A DNA stretch of 22,438 nucleotides from an uncultured Clostridia bacterium (GTDB taxonomy: Bacteria > Bacillota > Clostridia > Christensenellales > Borkfalkiaceae), in contig CALVXL010000006.1 in assembly GCA_944369635.1 (NCBI GenBank), positions 1 to 22,438 of the forward strand, written 5' to 3'. How positions within the stretch are numbered: the stretch's first letter is position 1; each line of letters begins with the position of its first letter. A model generated the notes under the pieces. It had not been told where the DNA came from. It saw nothing but the letters and a program-made list of their open reading frames with translations, and did no database searches. The position numbers and the translations under genes are program-made. Below are positions 1 to 7,284 of this stretch, piece by piece.

Positions 1-493
1 GCGCGCGGCGCAAGGTATTGACGATGGCGGTATTGGATGAAATCGCGTCCGACCCGCCGCGCAAAATGACGGCGTTCGCCGTCTTGAAACACAGCGCGAA
101 AGCGTCCGCCGCCACGTTGGGACGGGACTCGAAAATAATGCCGATAACGCCGAACGGAACTCTTTTTTCTTCGATTTTGAGTCCGTTTTCCTTCGTATAA
201 GAGTACACGACTTCGCCGAGCGGCGAGGGAAGATGCGCCACCTGCCTGAGTCCTTCCGCAACGTCTTTTATGCGCGATTCGCTTAATTTGAGCCTGTCCA
301 CCAGCGAGGCTTTTACGCCTTTTTCTTCGGCGTTCTTTACGTCGACGGCGTTTGCCGCCAGAATTTCCGCCGAAGCGCCGATCAGTTCTTCCGCCGCCGC
401 AAGAAGTGTGGCGTCGATAACGTTTTTTTTCAGTTTCCCCAATGCCGCCGCCGCGATTTTCGCGTCGGCGCCGATTTTTTCAAGCGCGTTCAT
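1..493 (-). CDS. proA: Glutamate-5-semialdehyde dehydrogenase (gamma-glutamyl phosphate reductase), N-terminal part
   Basis: Reduces gamma-glutamyl phosphate to glutamate semialdehyde with NADPH in proline synthesis, in the cytoplasm. About 164 residues are visible; the rest lies beyond the left edge. The translation carries the family stretch VPFGVIGIIFESRPN followed by LRGGSDAISSN, both characteristic of ProA within the aldehyde dehydrogenase superfamily; the catalytic cysteine lies outside the window. The start at 493 is chosen because GGAGG sits 9 nt upstream. The gene starts inside the end of the ABC transporter gene, overlapping it by 14 nt, so its ribosome binding site is within that gene and translation is probably coupled. 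The usual partner proB is not upstream; whether it follows downstream cannot be seen. Identification is secure; the full length is unknown. Confidence 0.95.
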   Translation of the reverse strand, partial: MNALEKIGADAKIAAAALGKLKKNVIDATLLAAAEELIGASAEILAANAVDVKNAEEKGVKASLVDRLKLSESRIKDVAEGLRQVAHLPSPLGEVVYSYTKENGLKIEEKRVPFGVIGIIFESRPNVAADAFALCFKTANAVILRGGSDAISSNTAIVNTLRRA

Positions 494-2138
494 CGATGAA
501 CACCTCCCCGTTTTTTATGGTAACGATCGCGTCGGCAATCTCAACCGCCGCGGATTTATGCGTGATGAAAAACACCGTTTTTCCGCCGAGATCGCGAAGA
601 TTCTGCAAAACGCGTTTTTCCGTAGCGGCGTCGAGGGCGCTTGTCGCCTCGTCGAGCAGCAGAATCGGCGCGCCCGTCAGTACCGCGCGCGCGATCGCCA
701 GACGTTGCACCTGGCCTTCGCTCAGTCCGAACCCGTTCTCGCCGATGACGGTTTCGAGCCCGTCGGGCAAGGTATCTACAAAATCCGCCGCAGCCGTCCG
801 CAACGCGGCGGACAATTCTTCGTTTGTGGCGTTTTCGCTCAAAAACAGAAGATTTTCCCTTACCGTTCCGGAAAACAGCATATTGCCTTGCGGCACGTAG
901 GCGAAAATACCCGATACGTCACGAACTTTTTCGCCGCTTTCCGTTTCAAAATAAACGTTTCCGTCAACGGGACGGTATACGCCGAGCAGCAATTTCAAAA
1001 GCGTGCTTTTCCCGATACCCGACGAACCGCGTATTACGGCAAACTGCCCCTTTTCCACGCGCAGAGAAACGTTTTTCAACACGGGCTCGCGCCCGTAAGA
1101 AAAGTCTACTTTGTCGAACACGATGGCGCGGAGACGGTCATACAGCTCTTTTCCGCCGTGTTCCGCCCGCCGTGCTTTCGGAAACTGTTCCAACGCGATC
1201 AGCCGTTCCGCCGACGCCAGCATGGAAAAATACCGCGGCGCGATGCCGCTCAGCGCCACAACGGGCATCTGTATCTGTCCGATGAGCTGCAACATTGCCG
1301 CAAGCGTACCGTAATCCGTTTCGCCGCGGAAAATGGCAAATACGCCGATGATCATGGCGACGACGTAAAACACGCGGAACGCCACGTCGAAACACTCCAT
1401 GCCGAGCACCGACACGCGATTGCGCCTGAGATATTTATCGCGGTAATCGACGAGCAGTTTATCCGACTTTGCGGCGAATTTGTCCTCCGCCTCAAACACC
1501 TTTACCGCCAACAGATTTTCCACAGATTCCTGCATGAATTCGCGGGAACGTCCGTCCGCCTGGCGCATTTCGAGATGAAGTTTTTTGATGACTTTTCTGA
1601 AAGACATGGCGACGAAAAACGCCACCACACACGCCGCGAGCAGGATTGCCGTGAAAACAGGCGACAATACAAAGAGCGTGACCGCCGTAAACACCAGCTT
1701 GCTCGCCGCCGAAGCCAGCGAGGGCAAAATGGTGGAAACGCCGTCCGCAACGACCGTCGCGTCGGTGGAAAGGCGGCTTAAAATATCGCCGCTGTGAAAT
1801 TTTGCGATCTGCCCGTATTCGCTTTTTAATATCGCGGCAAAAGTGCGGATACGGATACTGATTTCGGTATACGTACGCATATTTTCCCTTAAAAGATGGA
1901 TCGTAAGTTTCAAAACGCACTGCGCCGCGACGATCGCCGCAAGCACGATTGCGCACCTGACGATATGATCGTATACCGCGTTTTCCTGCGTGGCGGCATT
2001 GACGATATCCTTGACGACGAGCGCAAACAACACGGCGAGCGCCGCCTGAATCACGCAGAACGCCAAAACGAACGCCAGCGCCGCACGTTGTCTTTTAAAA
2101 TTCGCCTTAATCCATTTGAGCGCAGCGGCGTCCTTCAT
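480..2138 (-). CDS. ABC transporter, fused permease and ATPase (exporter type)
   Basis: A 552-residue half-transporter that should work as a homodimer in the cytoplasmic membrane. The first 310 residues or so hold several hydrophobic spans typical of an ABC exporter membrane domain. The ATPase domain follows with Walker A GSSGIGKS (371-378), Q-loop Gln near 417, signature LSEGQ (472-476), Walker B ILLLDE with the catalytic Glu at 497, and the switch His at 527. All ATPase residues are present, so it looks active. Its start overlaps the stop of the upstream peptidase gene by 4 nt (ATGA), and proA begins inside its 3' end. Tight coupling to an S26-type peptidase suggests export of a peptide that is also processed, but that is inference. 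Substrate unknown; a multidrug or lipid exporter is also possible. Confidence 0.9.
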   Translation of the reverse strand: MKDAAALKWIKANFKRQRAALAFVLAFCVIQAALAVLFALVVKDIVNAATQENAVYDHIVRCAIVLAAIVAAQCVLKLTIHLLRENMRTYTEISIRIRTFAAILKSEYGQIAKFHSGDILSRLSTDATVVADGVSTILPSLASAASKLVFTAVTLFVLSPVFTAILLAACVVAFFVAMSFRKVIKKLHLEMRQADGRSREFMQESVENLLAVKVFEAEDKFAAKSDKLLVDYRDKYLRRNRVSVLGMECFDVAFRVFYVVAMIIGVFAIFRGETDYGTLAAMLQLIGQIQMPVVALSGIAPRYFSMLASAERLIALEQFPKARRAEHGGKELYDRLRAIVFDKVDFSYGREPVLKNVSLRVEKGQFAVIRGSSGIGKSTLLKLLLGVYRPVDGNVYFETESGEKVRDVSGIFAYVPQGNMLFSGTVRENLLFLSENATNEELSAALRTAAADFVDTLPDGLETVIGENGFGLSEGQVQRLAIARAVLTGAPILLLDEATSALDAATEKRVLQNLRDLGGKTVFFITHKSAAVEIADAIVTIKNGEVFIDERA

Positions 2139-2557
2139 CTTTTCTTCCTCCGAAAAGTATAGTAAAACTTCAGCGCGACTCTCTTCAAAAACGGATGTTT
2201 GCGCAAGAAAAGCGCGCGCTTATAACCGCGCGGATCGTCGGCCTCCACAAACTTTTTTCCCTTGTAAAAGCCCTTCATCACGCCGACGATCTGCCCGTCG
2301 GAAACGAATTCTTCCTGAAACTGCGAATCGCCGCAGATGATATACCCGTCTTTTTCAAAACCGATCACGCGGTGCAGCACGTAGCTGCCGTCGGCGCGGC
2401 GGTAAAGCGGCACGTCGTATAAATTTAATTTTCCCTCTTTCGGCATGATGAGCACGGCTTGTCCTTCGTTTTTGAGCGTTGGCCACATGCTGTTCCCGCC
2501 CGGAACGAAAACCAGCATGCCGTCGCGCTTCAAAATGCCCGCATAATCGTTTTGCAT
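2135..2557 (-). CDS. S24/S26-family serine peptidase, signal-peptidase-like, without a membrane anchor
   Basis: A 140-residue protein with the signal peptidase boxes: GNSMWPTL with the nucleophile Ser23, LHRVIG with His62 where bacterial type I enzymes have Lys (as in the SipW/eukaryotic type), and GDSQF at about 76-80. The N-terminus is hydrophilic and no membrane span is visible, unlike ordinary signal peptidases; the C-terminus is strongly basic. Its stop overlaps the ABC transporter start by 4 nt. Such small peptidases beside ABC exporters are known in Firmicutes, often near peptide-modification genes, but no PqqD-like or precursor gene is seen here. The ATG at 2557 has no Shine-Dalgarno sequence and an in-frame stop lies four codons upstream, so no earlier start exists. 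A promoter placed just ahead suggests a leaderless message. The family is fairly sure, the role is not. Confidence 0.8.
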   Translation of the reverse strand: MQNDYAGILKRDGMLVFVPGGNSMWPTLKNEGQAVLIMPKEGKLNLYDVPLYRRADGSYVLHRVIGFEKDGYIICGDSQFQEEFVSDGQIVGVMKGFYKGKKFVEADDPRGYKRALFLRKHPFLKRVALKFYYTFRRKKR

Positions 2558-2563
2558 ATTATA

Positions 2564-2592
2564 ATTTTAACATTATGCGGCGAATTTGTCTA
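2564..2592 (-). promoter_or_regulatory. Sigma-A promoter for the S26 peptidase gene
   Basis: On the minus strand TAGACA (2587-2592) lies 17 bp from TAAAAT (2564-2569), and a TG precedes the -10 box (extended -10). Transcription should start near 2557, at the A of the start codon, which would make the message leaderless. The -35 box overlaps the murC stop codon. Confidence 0.55.
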
Positions 2593-3936
2593 TACTTTAT
2601 GCCCGAATTTTTCCGTCAGCCGAACAATTACGTCGTAAATATTTCCCGCGCCCAGCACAAAAACCGTATCCGCCGCGTCCGCGCGCTCGCGAATCGCCTG
2701 CAAAAGACGTTCGGGATTTTCCGCATATATGTAATCGGCGCCCTGTTCTTTCAGCGCCCGATATAAGGTATAGGCGCTCCCCTCGGCGTCGTAATCTTCC
2801 CGCGCGGCATACGTGGAATAAATGACGCCTTTGTAATTTTTCAACGCGCCCACAAATTCCGCCATTAAAAGTTTCGTGCGGGAATAGGTGTGCGGCTGAA
2901 ACACCACAAGCGGATTTTTCGCCGCGGAAAGCGTGGAAACGATCTCCCTGGGATGGTGCGCGTAATCGGCTATGATCTTTTTGCCGAAAAGTTCCCCGAT
3001 CGTTTCAAACCGCCTTTTCACGCCCTTGAACTTTTCCACGCCGCGGATTGCATCCTGCACCGAAACGCCGCATTGCCTTGCCGCGGCGATCGCGGCAAGG
3101 GCGTTATACACGTTGTGTTTTCCGCCGACTTTCAGATGTACACGCCCCTGTTTTATGCCGTATTCCACCAGCGTGAAAGACAGCTTTCCCTCCTCTGCGC
3201 GCACATCTTCGCAGGTGTACATAGCCGCATTCGTCACGCCGAACGTCACGAAATTTTCGCCCGCCGCACGGACGGCGTCTTCATCGTCGGCATTGACGAC
3301 GGCGATTGCGCCGCAGGCGAATTCTTTATACGCCGCAACGATGTCTTCAAAGTCCTTGTAACAGTCGAGATGATCCTTATCGATATTCAAAATGACCGCC
3401 ACGTCGGGCGATAAATAGAGAAAATTGCGCTTGTACTCGCAAGCCTCCGTAAGAAAAATGTCTTTTCCGAACGTGAAATTTCCTATTTCGACATCCTCGC
3501 CGCCGATCATAGCCGTCACGCTCTTTTGCGCGCATATCAGCACGTGCGCAAGCATGGCGGTGGCGGTCGTCTTGCCGTGGCAGCCGGCAACCGCAACGGA
3601 AAAATCGTGCGACATTTCCACGCAGCGCAGAAATTCCGCCCGTTTCATAATGAGTTTCTGATTGTCGCGCGCAAACAGCAGTTCGGGATTGTCTTCGGAT
3701 ACGGCGGAAGTATAAACCACCGCGTCCGCGCCTTTGGCGTTATTGCGGGCGTGCCCGATAAAGATCTTTGCGCCGAGTTTTTCAAGTTTTTCAATCTGCT
3801 CGTTTTGCGCCGTATCCGAGCCGCTGACCTTGATTTTGCATTGCAAAGCGTACTGCGCGAGCGCGCTCATGCCGATGCCGCCGATTCCGATAAAGTGTAA
3901 TTTTCCCGTACGGGACAAAATTCGACAACGTTCCAT
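2590..3936 (-). CDS. murC: UDP-N-acetylmuramate--L-alanine ligase
   Basis: Joins L-alanine to UDP-MurNAc using ATP, the first step of peptide stem assembly in peptidoglycan synthesis, in the cytoplasm. The 448-residue length fits the family. The N-terminal UDP-binding domain shows GIGGIGMSALA (about 17-27), the central ligase domain the ATP loop GCHGKTT (118-124), and the C-terminal region DYAHHPREI, matching the conserved YGHHP motif of MurC. It is followed 32 nt downstream by the peptidase gene and lies divergent to spoVG. The ATG at 3936 places the first glycine-rich motif at the usual distance, but there is no clear Shine-Dalgarno sequence ahead of it; a TTG seven codons further in is possible. 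No strong -35/-10 pair was found upstream on this strand. Confidence 0.95.
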   Translation of the reverse strand: MERCRILSRTGKLHFIGIGGIGMSALAQYALQCKIKVSGSDTAQNEQIEKLEKLGAKIFIGHARNNAKGADAVVYTSAVSEDNPELLFARDNQKLIMKRAEFLRCVEMSHDFSVAVAGCHGKTTATAMLAHVLICAQKSVTAMIGGEDVEIGNFTFGKDIFLTEACEYKRNFLYLSPDVAVILNIDKDHLDCYKDFEDIVAAYKEFACGAIAVVNADDEDAVRAAGENFVTFGVTNAAMYTCEDVRAEEGKLSFTLVEYGIKQGRVHLKVGGKHNVYNALAAIAAARQCGVSVQDAIRGVEKFKGVKRRFETIGELFGKKIIADYAHHPREIVSTLSAAKNPLVVFQPHTYSRTKLLMAEFVGALKNYKGVIYSTYAAREDYDAEGSAYTLYRALKEQGADYIYAENPERLLQAIRERADAADTVFVLGAGNIYDVIVRLTEKFGHKV

Positions 3937-4009
3937 ACGGTATTTTATGAAATCCGAAGGAAAAATTTGCTTTTTTTGCGGTTTTTTTTACGAAATTTTA
4001 AAAAAAGTA

Positions 4010-4038
4010 TTGAAATGCCGATAAAATTATGCTAAAAT
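4010..4038 (+). promoter_or_regulatory. Strong sigma-A promoter of spoVG-upp
   Basis: TTGAAA (4010-4015), a 17 bp spacer and TAAAAT (4033-4038) preceded by TG at 4030-4031, an extended -10. Runs of A and T at 3960-4009 could act as an UP element. The leader to spoVG is about 27 nt and carries AAGGA at 4056-4060. Confidence 0.8.
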
Positions 4039-4071
4039 ATTTACACAATATAGATAAGGACGGTATAAAAC

Positions 4072-4344
4072 ATGAAAATTACTGACGTGCGCGTTCGTAT
4101 CGTTAAAAAAGACGACAGCAAGCTTAAAGCGGTTGCATCCGTGACTTTCGACGATTGCTTTGTGATTCACGACATCAAAATCATCGAAGGCAACGACGGT
4201 CCGTTTATCGCAATGCCTTCGCGTAAAACCAACGACGGCGAATATAAAGACATCGCGCACCCCATCAAACAGGAAACGCGCGAGGAGATCATAAAGGCGA
4301 TTTTAAGCGCATACGCAGAAGAAAAAAACAAGGAAACAGAATGA
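4072..4344 (+). CDS. spoVG: SpoVG family regulator
   Basis: A 90-residue protein starting MKITDVRVRIV and containing the family core with FDDCFVIHDIKII and FIAMPSRK, ending in an acidic/lysine tail. SpoVG is a small nucleic-acid-binding regulator of Firmicutes and spirochaetes that affects septation, sporulation and virulence genes depending on the host. In Bacillus it is under SigH; here the visible promoter is a vegetative sigma-A type. AAGGA lies 11 nt ahead of the start. upp follows 42 nt downstream on the same strand. The presence of spoVG does not prove that the organism sporulates, because many non-sporulating relatives keep it. Confidence 0.95.
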   Translation: MKITDVRVRIVKKDDSKLKAVASVTFDDCFVIHDIKIIEGNDGPFIAMPSRKTNDGEYKDIAHPIKQETREEIIKAILSAYAEEKNKETE

Positions 4345-4347
4345 CGC

Positions 4348-4366
4348 TTCGCCGCGCCGCGGCGAA
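4348..4366 (+). repeat. Hairpin between spoVG and upp
   Basis: Perfect 8 bp inverted repeat TTCGCCGC / GCGGCGAA around a GCC loop, directly after the spoVG stop. No U-run follows on either strand, so it is not an intrinsic terminator. It may be an mRNA 3'-end protecting or processing structure that sets the spoVG:upp ratio (inference). Confidence 0.5.
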
Positions 4367-4386
4367 AGAAAAAAGGGGCATATCAT

Positions 4387-5019
4387 ATGAACAGCAAAGT
4401 AACCGTATTCAACCACCCTTTGATCACGCATAAGATTTCGCTGATGCGCGATGAAAACACCTCTTCCAAACAGTTCCGCGAACTCGTGGAAGAAATCGCC
4501 ATGCTCATGGCATATGAAGTATTCCGGGATTTACCGCTCAAAGACGTGAAGATCAAAACGCCGATGGCGGAAGCCACCGTAAAAGTTTTATCCTGCAAGG
4601 ACGTGGCGATCGTGCCGATTCTCCGCGCAGGCTTGGGCATGACGGGCGGTATTTTAAATCTTTTTCCCACAGCCAAAGTGGGACACATCGGTTTATACCG
4701 CGACGAAAAGACGCTTGAACCCCACGAATATTATTGCAAACTGCCTGCGGATATCGCGAACAGGCAGGTAATTTTGGTCGATCCCATGCTCGCCACGGGC
4801 GGCAGCGCAAACGCCGCCGTGGATTTCTTAAAGGCGCGCGGCTGCACGGACATCAAGTTCATGTGTCTGATCGCCGCTCCCGAAGGGATAAAGGCGTTTA
4901 CCGAAGCGCATCCCGACATTCCGCTTTACTGCGCGGCTATGGACGAAAAATTAAACGAAATCGGATACATCGTTCCGGGGCTCGGCGATGCGGGAGACCG
5001 TATTTTCGGCACGAAATAA
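4387..5019 (+). CDS. upp: Uracil phosphoribosyltransferase
   Basis: Converts uracil and PRPP to UMP in pyrimidine salvage, cytoplasmic. The 210-residue length matches the family. The PRPP loop is visible as DPMLATGGSA at about 131-140, and the C-terminus ends GLGDAGDRIFGTK, the family signature that binds uracil. The start has GGGG about 10 nt ahead (AAAAGGGGCATATCATATG). It shares the spoVG promoter, with no terminator between them, and is closed by the terminator at 5033-5068. No attenuator or PyrR-binding leader is seen. Confidence 0.96.
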   Translation: MNSKVTVFNHPLITHKISLMRDENTSSKQFRELVEEIAMLMAYEVFRDLPLKDVKIKTPMAEATVKVLSCKDVAIVPILRAGLGMTGGILNLFPTAKVGHIGLYRDEKTLEPHEYYCKLPADIANRQVILVDPMLATGGSANAAVDFLKARGCTDIKFMCLIAAPEGIKAFTEAHPDIPLYCAAMDEKLNEIGYIVPGLGDAGDRIFGTK

Positions 5020-5032
5020 CCAATTAAAAACG

Positions 5033-5068
5033 ATTGCCTCCGCCGATCGGCGGAGGCAATTTGTGTTT
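5033..5068 (+). terminator. Intrinsic terminator after upp
   Basis: A perfect 28 bp palindrome at 5033-5060 (12 bp stem around GATC) followed by TTTGTGTTT. On the minus strand it is followed by a weaker T-rich stretch, so it may stop transcription from both sides. Confidence 0.85.
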
Positions 5069-5135
5069 AAAATGATTTTGAAAGCGGCGCATTTTACCGC
5101 ACTTAATCCGCCACGCCATACCGTAAGGAGAAATT

Positions 5136-5645
5136 ATGATACTCGAAACCGAGCGGCTTATAGTAAGAGAAATGACAAAAGAAGATTTTCCCGCCCTGAC
5201 GGATATGCTATATGACGAACGGGTGATGTATGCATATGCGCATACGTTTTCCGAAGACGAGGCGCAGGCATGGCTATATAACCAACTCCGCCGCTATCAA
5301 GAAGACGGCTTCGGCCTTTGGGCAGTCATATTGAAGGAAAACGGCAAAATGATCGGGCAATGCGGTATAACGAAACAACGCATCCCCGAAAAGGAAGTTC
5401 TGGAAGTCGGCTATTTATTCAGCGCCGACTATTGGCACAAGGGTTTCGCCACGGAAGCGGCGATTGCCTGCAAAAACTACGCCTTTGAAAATCTGGGTGC
5501 AAACGAAGTTTATTCGATAATCCGCGACAACAATTACGCTTCGCAAAACGTGGCGAAGCGTAACGGCATGAAAGAAGTCGGCCGTTTTAATAAACACTAT
5601 TACGGCATCGATATGCCGCATATCGTCTTCCGAACCGAAAAATAA
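5136..5645 (+). CDS. GNAT-family N-acetyltransferase (RimJ/RimL type)
   Basis: 169 residues, the size of a single GNAT domain. It begins with the classic MILETERLIVREM of the RimJ/RimL/Acetyltransf_3 group. The acetyl-CoA loop is seen as YWHKGFATEAA near residues 102-112, and the NYASQNVAKRNGMKEVG segment near the end is the usual family motif. Proteins of this group acetylate ribosomal protein N-termini, small amines or antibiotics; the substrate cannot be told from sequence. AGGAGA lies 6 nt upstream of the ATG. No convincing promoter was found between the upp terminator and this gene. Its stop is only 2 nt from the stop of the convergent methyltransferase gene. Confidence 0.88.
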   Translation: MILETERLIVREMTKEDFPALTDMLYDERVMYAYAHTFSEDEAQAWLYNQLRRYQEDGFGLWAVILKENGKMIGQCGITKQRIPEKEVLEVGYLFSADYWHKGFATEAAIACKNYAFENLGANEVYSIIRDNNYASQNVAKRNGMKEVGRFNKHYYGIDMPHIVFRTEK

Positions 5646-5647
5646 AT

Positions 5648-6280
5648 TTACCGACAGGTAATGATCACGAAGCGCGTCTTTTTCCGACCGCGTATTTCGA
5701 TTTCATCGCATTCGATATGCACATCGCCGAAAAACTTTCTGACTTCGCTTTCCGCCTGCGTCGCATTCCAGCCGTACGTCCGATAATAAAATTCGCCTTT
5801 TTCGGGGACAGAAAAAACGTCGGTGGTTTCACCGCCTAAACGTTCATAAAATTCCAAAAGAAACTTGCCGCCCGTTTTCAGATGAGCATATATGCAGGCG
5901 AGCATATTTAAAAAATCACTTTGCGAAAATTCCGCAAGATTATTCTGCGCGAGAAAGACGAGATCGAATTTTTGCGGCAAATGAATGTCCGTTGCGTCGG
6001 CAACGTAAAATTTTGCCTTCGATTTCATCTTTTGCGCATACGCTTCGGCAAAGGCGACGACTTCTTCGGCAAAGTCCAAGCCGTAAACGCGCGCGCCCAG
6101 CTTTTCCAGCGCAAACGACATACGCCCGTTGCCGCAGCAAAGTTCCAAAACTTCGGCATTTTGAAAAATCAGTTTTTCAAAAAACGGACGTATTCTTGCA
6201 AACAGCATTTCGGAGCGCGCGGAAAACGGCAAGTCCTCCTCCCTGACGCCCGCGGCGTTGTAAAATGCACGGTTCAACAT
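5648..6280 (-). CDS. Class I SAM-dependent methyltransferase
   Basis: 210 residues with a Rossmann-type SAM fold: motif I as EVLELCCGNGRMSFAL near 45-60, an acidic residue ending strand 2 in VYGLDFAEEVV, and motif IV region FDLVFLAQNNLAEF. The N-terminus (MLNRAFYNAAGV) is hydrophilic. The start at 6280 is preferred over an upstream in-frame ATG at 6340 because GGAGG lies 8 nt upstream and because the promoter -10 box (6299-6304) lies between the two ATGs, so the longer form would not be in the transcript. It is divergent from the XRE regulator and may be its target. Substrate unknown: small molecule, protein or rRNA cannot be separated. Confidence 0.85.
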   Translation of the reverse strand: MLNRAFYNAAGVREEDLPFSARSEMLFARIRPFFEKLIFQNAEVLELCCGNGRMSFALEKLGARVYGLDFAEEVVAFAEAYAQKMKSKAKFYVADATDIHLPQKFDLVFLAQNNLAEFSQSDFLNMLACIYAHLKTGGKFLLEFYERLGGETTDVFSVPEKGEFYYRTYGWNATQAESEVRKFFGDVHIECDEIEIRGRKKTRFVIITCR

Positions 6281-6298
6281 ATTTGCACCTCCGCATAT

Positions 6299-6327
6299 AT
6301 TGTAACGCAATCGCCTTTTAGTGTCAA
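6299..6327 (-). promoter_or_regulatory. Consensus sigma-A promoter of the methyltransferase gene
   Basis: Minus strand TTGACA (6322-6327), a 17 bp spacer and TACAAT (6299-6304). The predicted start of transcription is about 10 nt ahead of the Shine-Dalgarno-led ATG at 6280. Confidence 0.85.
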
Positions 6328-6333
6328 TACCCG

Positions 6334-6354
6334 TTTCCAACCGACAGTTGGAAA
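6334..6354. promoter_or_regulatory. Perfect dyad between divergent promoters, candidate operator
   Basis: TTTCCAAC (6334-6341), 5 bp spacer, GTTGGAAA (6347-6354). It sits 6 bp upstream of the methyltransferase -35 box and 40 bp upstream of the -10 of the XRE gene, a natural place for the XRE protein to bind and control both genes. Binding is inferred, not shown. Confidence 0.5.
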
Positions 6355-6394
6355 AGTTCTATCGTAATTTGTCGGCATTTTTCCCCGTTTGCGG

Positions 6395-6400
6395 TATAAT
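6395..6400 (+). promoter_or_regulatory. -10 box of the XRE regulator gene
   Basis: A perfect TATAAT at 6395-6400. The -35 region is poor (TTGTCG at 6369-6374, spacer 20), which would suit an activated or weak promoter. AGGAG at 6416-6420 then leads the ATG at 6429. Confidence 0.5.
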
Positions 6401-6428
6401 AAAGATAAAAAAAGTAGGAGCGAACGCG

Positions 6429-7169
6429 ATGAACGATTTCGGAAATTTCTTATACAATTTGCGCAAGCAACGCGGCTGGACGCAAACCGAACTTGCCGAT
6501 AAACTCGGCGTAACCAATCAGGCGGTTTCCAAATGGGAAAACGGCGATTCCTTTCCCGACACGGGAATGCTCGTTCCGCTTGCCGAACTTTTCGGCGTGA
6601 GCGTGGACGAACTGCTGAAAGGCAAGCGCAAACCCGTGCCCGCAACCGAGCAAAAAACATTTGAAAGAGACAGCACAACAATCGCTGCGAAAGAAAAAAA
6701 CGACAACGCCGAAAGCAGTCCTGCGCAAAGCCCCTTGGTAAATGAAACCGAAGAAAAAAGCAAAACAGGAACCGACGGCAATGCGGAAAGCGCGAAAAAC
6801 GACGAAACAAAGGATTCCCCGCCGCACCACAGAAAGCAAGCCGCTCTTTTCAACGGCGCGATCATGCTTTCCGCCACGATTGCGTTTTTTCTGCTCGGCG
6901 CGTTGGGAAATTACTGGTACGTGTGCTGGCTGGCGTTTCCCGTCGGGATAACGCTGTGCGCGCTTTTAAACGGGATAGACGAATATATGACGAAAAAGAA
7001 AACAGCGGAGTTTTGCGGCTTCATTATGCTCGCATGCGCGGACGTATTTTTGTTTCTCGGCTTACAATATTCCCTTTGGCACCCCGCGTGGATCGTTTTC
7101 CTCATCGGCCCGCTTTTTTGTGCGCTGTTCGGCGCAATCGACAATATAAGGAAAGAAAACAACCGATAG
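6429..7169 (+). CDS. XRE-family HTH regulator with C-terminal membrane domain
   Basis: 246 residues. An XRE/Cro helix-turn-helix fills residues 1-65 (LRKQRGWTQTELADKLGV, QAVSKWENG, then PLAELFGVSVDELLKG), as in many Firmicute Cro/CI-like proteins. A hydrophilic, acidic linker follows (about 66-138), then four hydrophobic spans near 139-160, 163-181, 196-213 and 219-236. The regulator is thus tethered to the membrane. The ATG at 6429 has AGGAG 8 nt upstream; an in-frame ATG at 6321 lies before the promoter and is rejected. It is divergent from the methyltransferase, with a dyad between them. Membrane-bound XRE proteins of this kind often answer envelope or small-molecule signals, but the signal here is unknown. 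Confidence 0.88.
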   Translation: MNDFGNFLYNLRKQRGWTQTELADKLGVTNQAVSKWENGDSFPDTGMLVPLAELFGVSVDELLKGKRKPVPATEQKTFERDSTTIAAKEKNDNAESSPAQSPLVNETEEKSKTGTDGNAESAKNDETKDSPPHHRKQAALFNGAIMLSATIAFFLLGALGNYWYVCWLAFPVGITLCALLNGIDEYMTKKKTAEFCGFIMLACADVFLFLGLQYSLWHPAWIVFLIGPLFCALFGAIDNIRKENNR

Positions 7170-7249
7170 TGCGCGTAAATTAACGCCGTGCAAAAACCGC
7201 TTGCCGCGCGCCCGCGTCGCGAACAGTCATCATCGTATAAAAAAATCAG

Positions 7250-7275
7250 CGCCTGCGCTTATTAAAGCGCAGGCG
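7250..7275. terminator. Bidirectional terminator between convergent genes
   Basis: Perfect 11 bp stem CGCCTGCGCTT / AAGCGCAGGCG around ATTA. The plus side is followed by TTGTCGTTATT; the minus side runs into TGATTTTTT, so it can serve both the XRE gene and the zinc-ribbon locus. Confidence 0.8.
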
Positions 7276-7284
7276 TTGTCGTTA

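Noticed and set aside
270..1781. A 503-codon open frame on the plus strand, and similar long ones opposite rny, recA, ftsK, the lipoprotein and ilvC
   Set aside because: They lie antisense to genes with clear family motifs, lack ribosome binding sites, and are rich in Arg, His and Phe as expected from reading GC-rich codons backwards.
4348..4366. Terminator between spoVG and upp
   Set aside because: The hairpin is followed by A-rich sequence, with no U-run on either strand.
6281..6340. Longer methyltransferase start at 6340
   Set aside because: The -10 and -35 boxes of a consensus promoter lie between that ATG and the GGAGG-led ATG at 6280.
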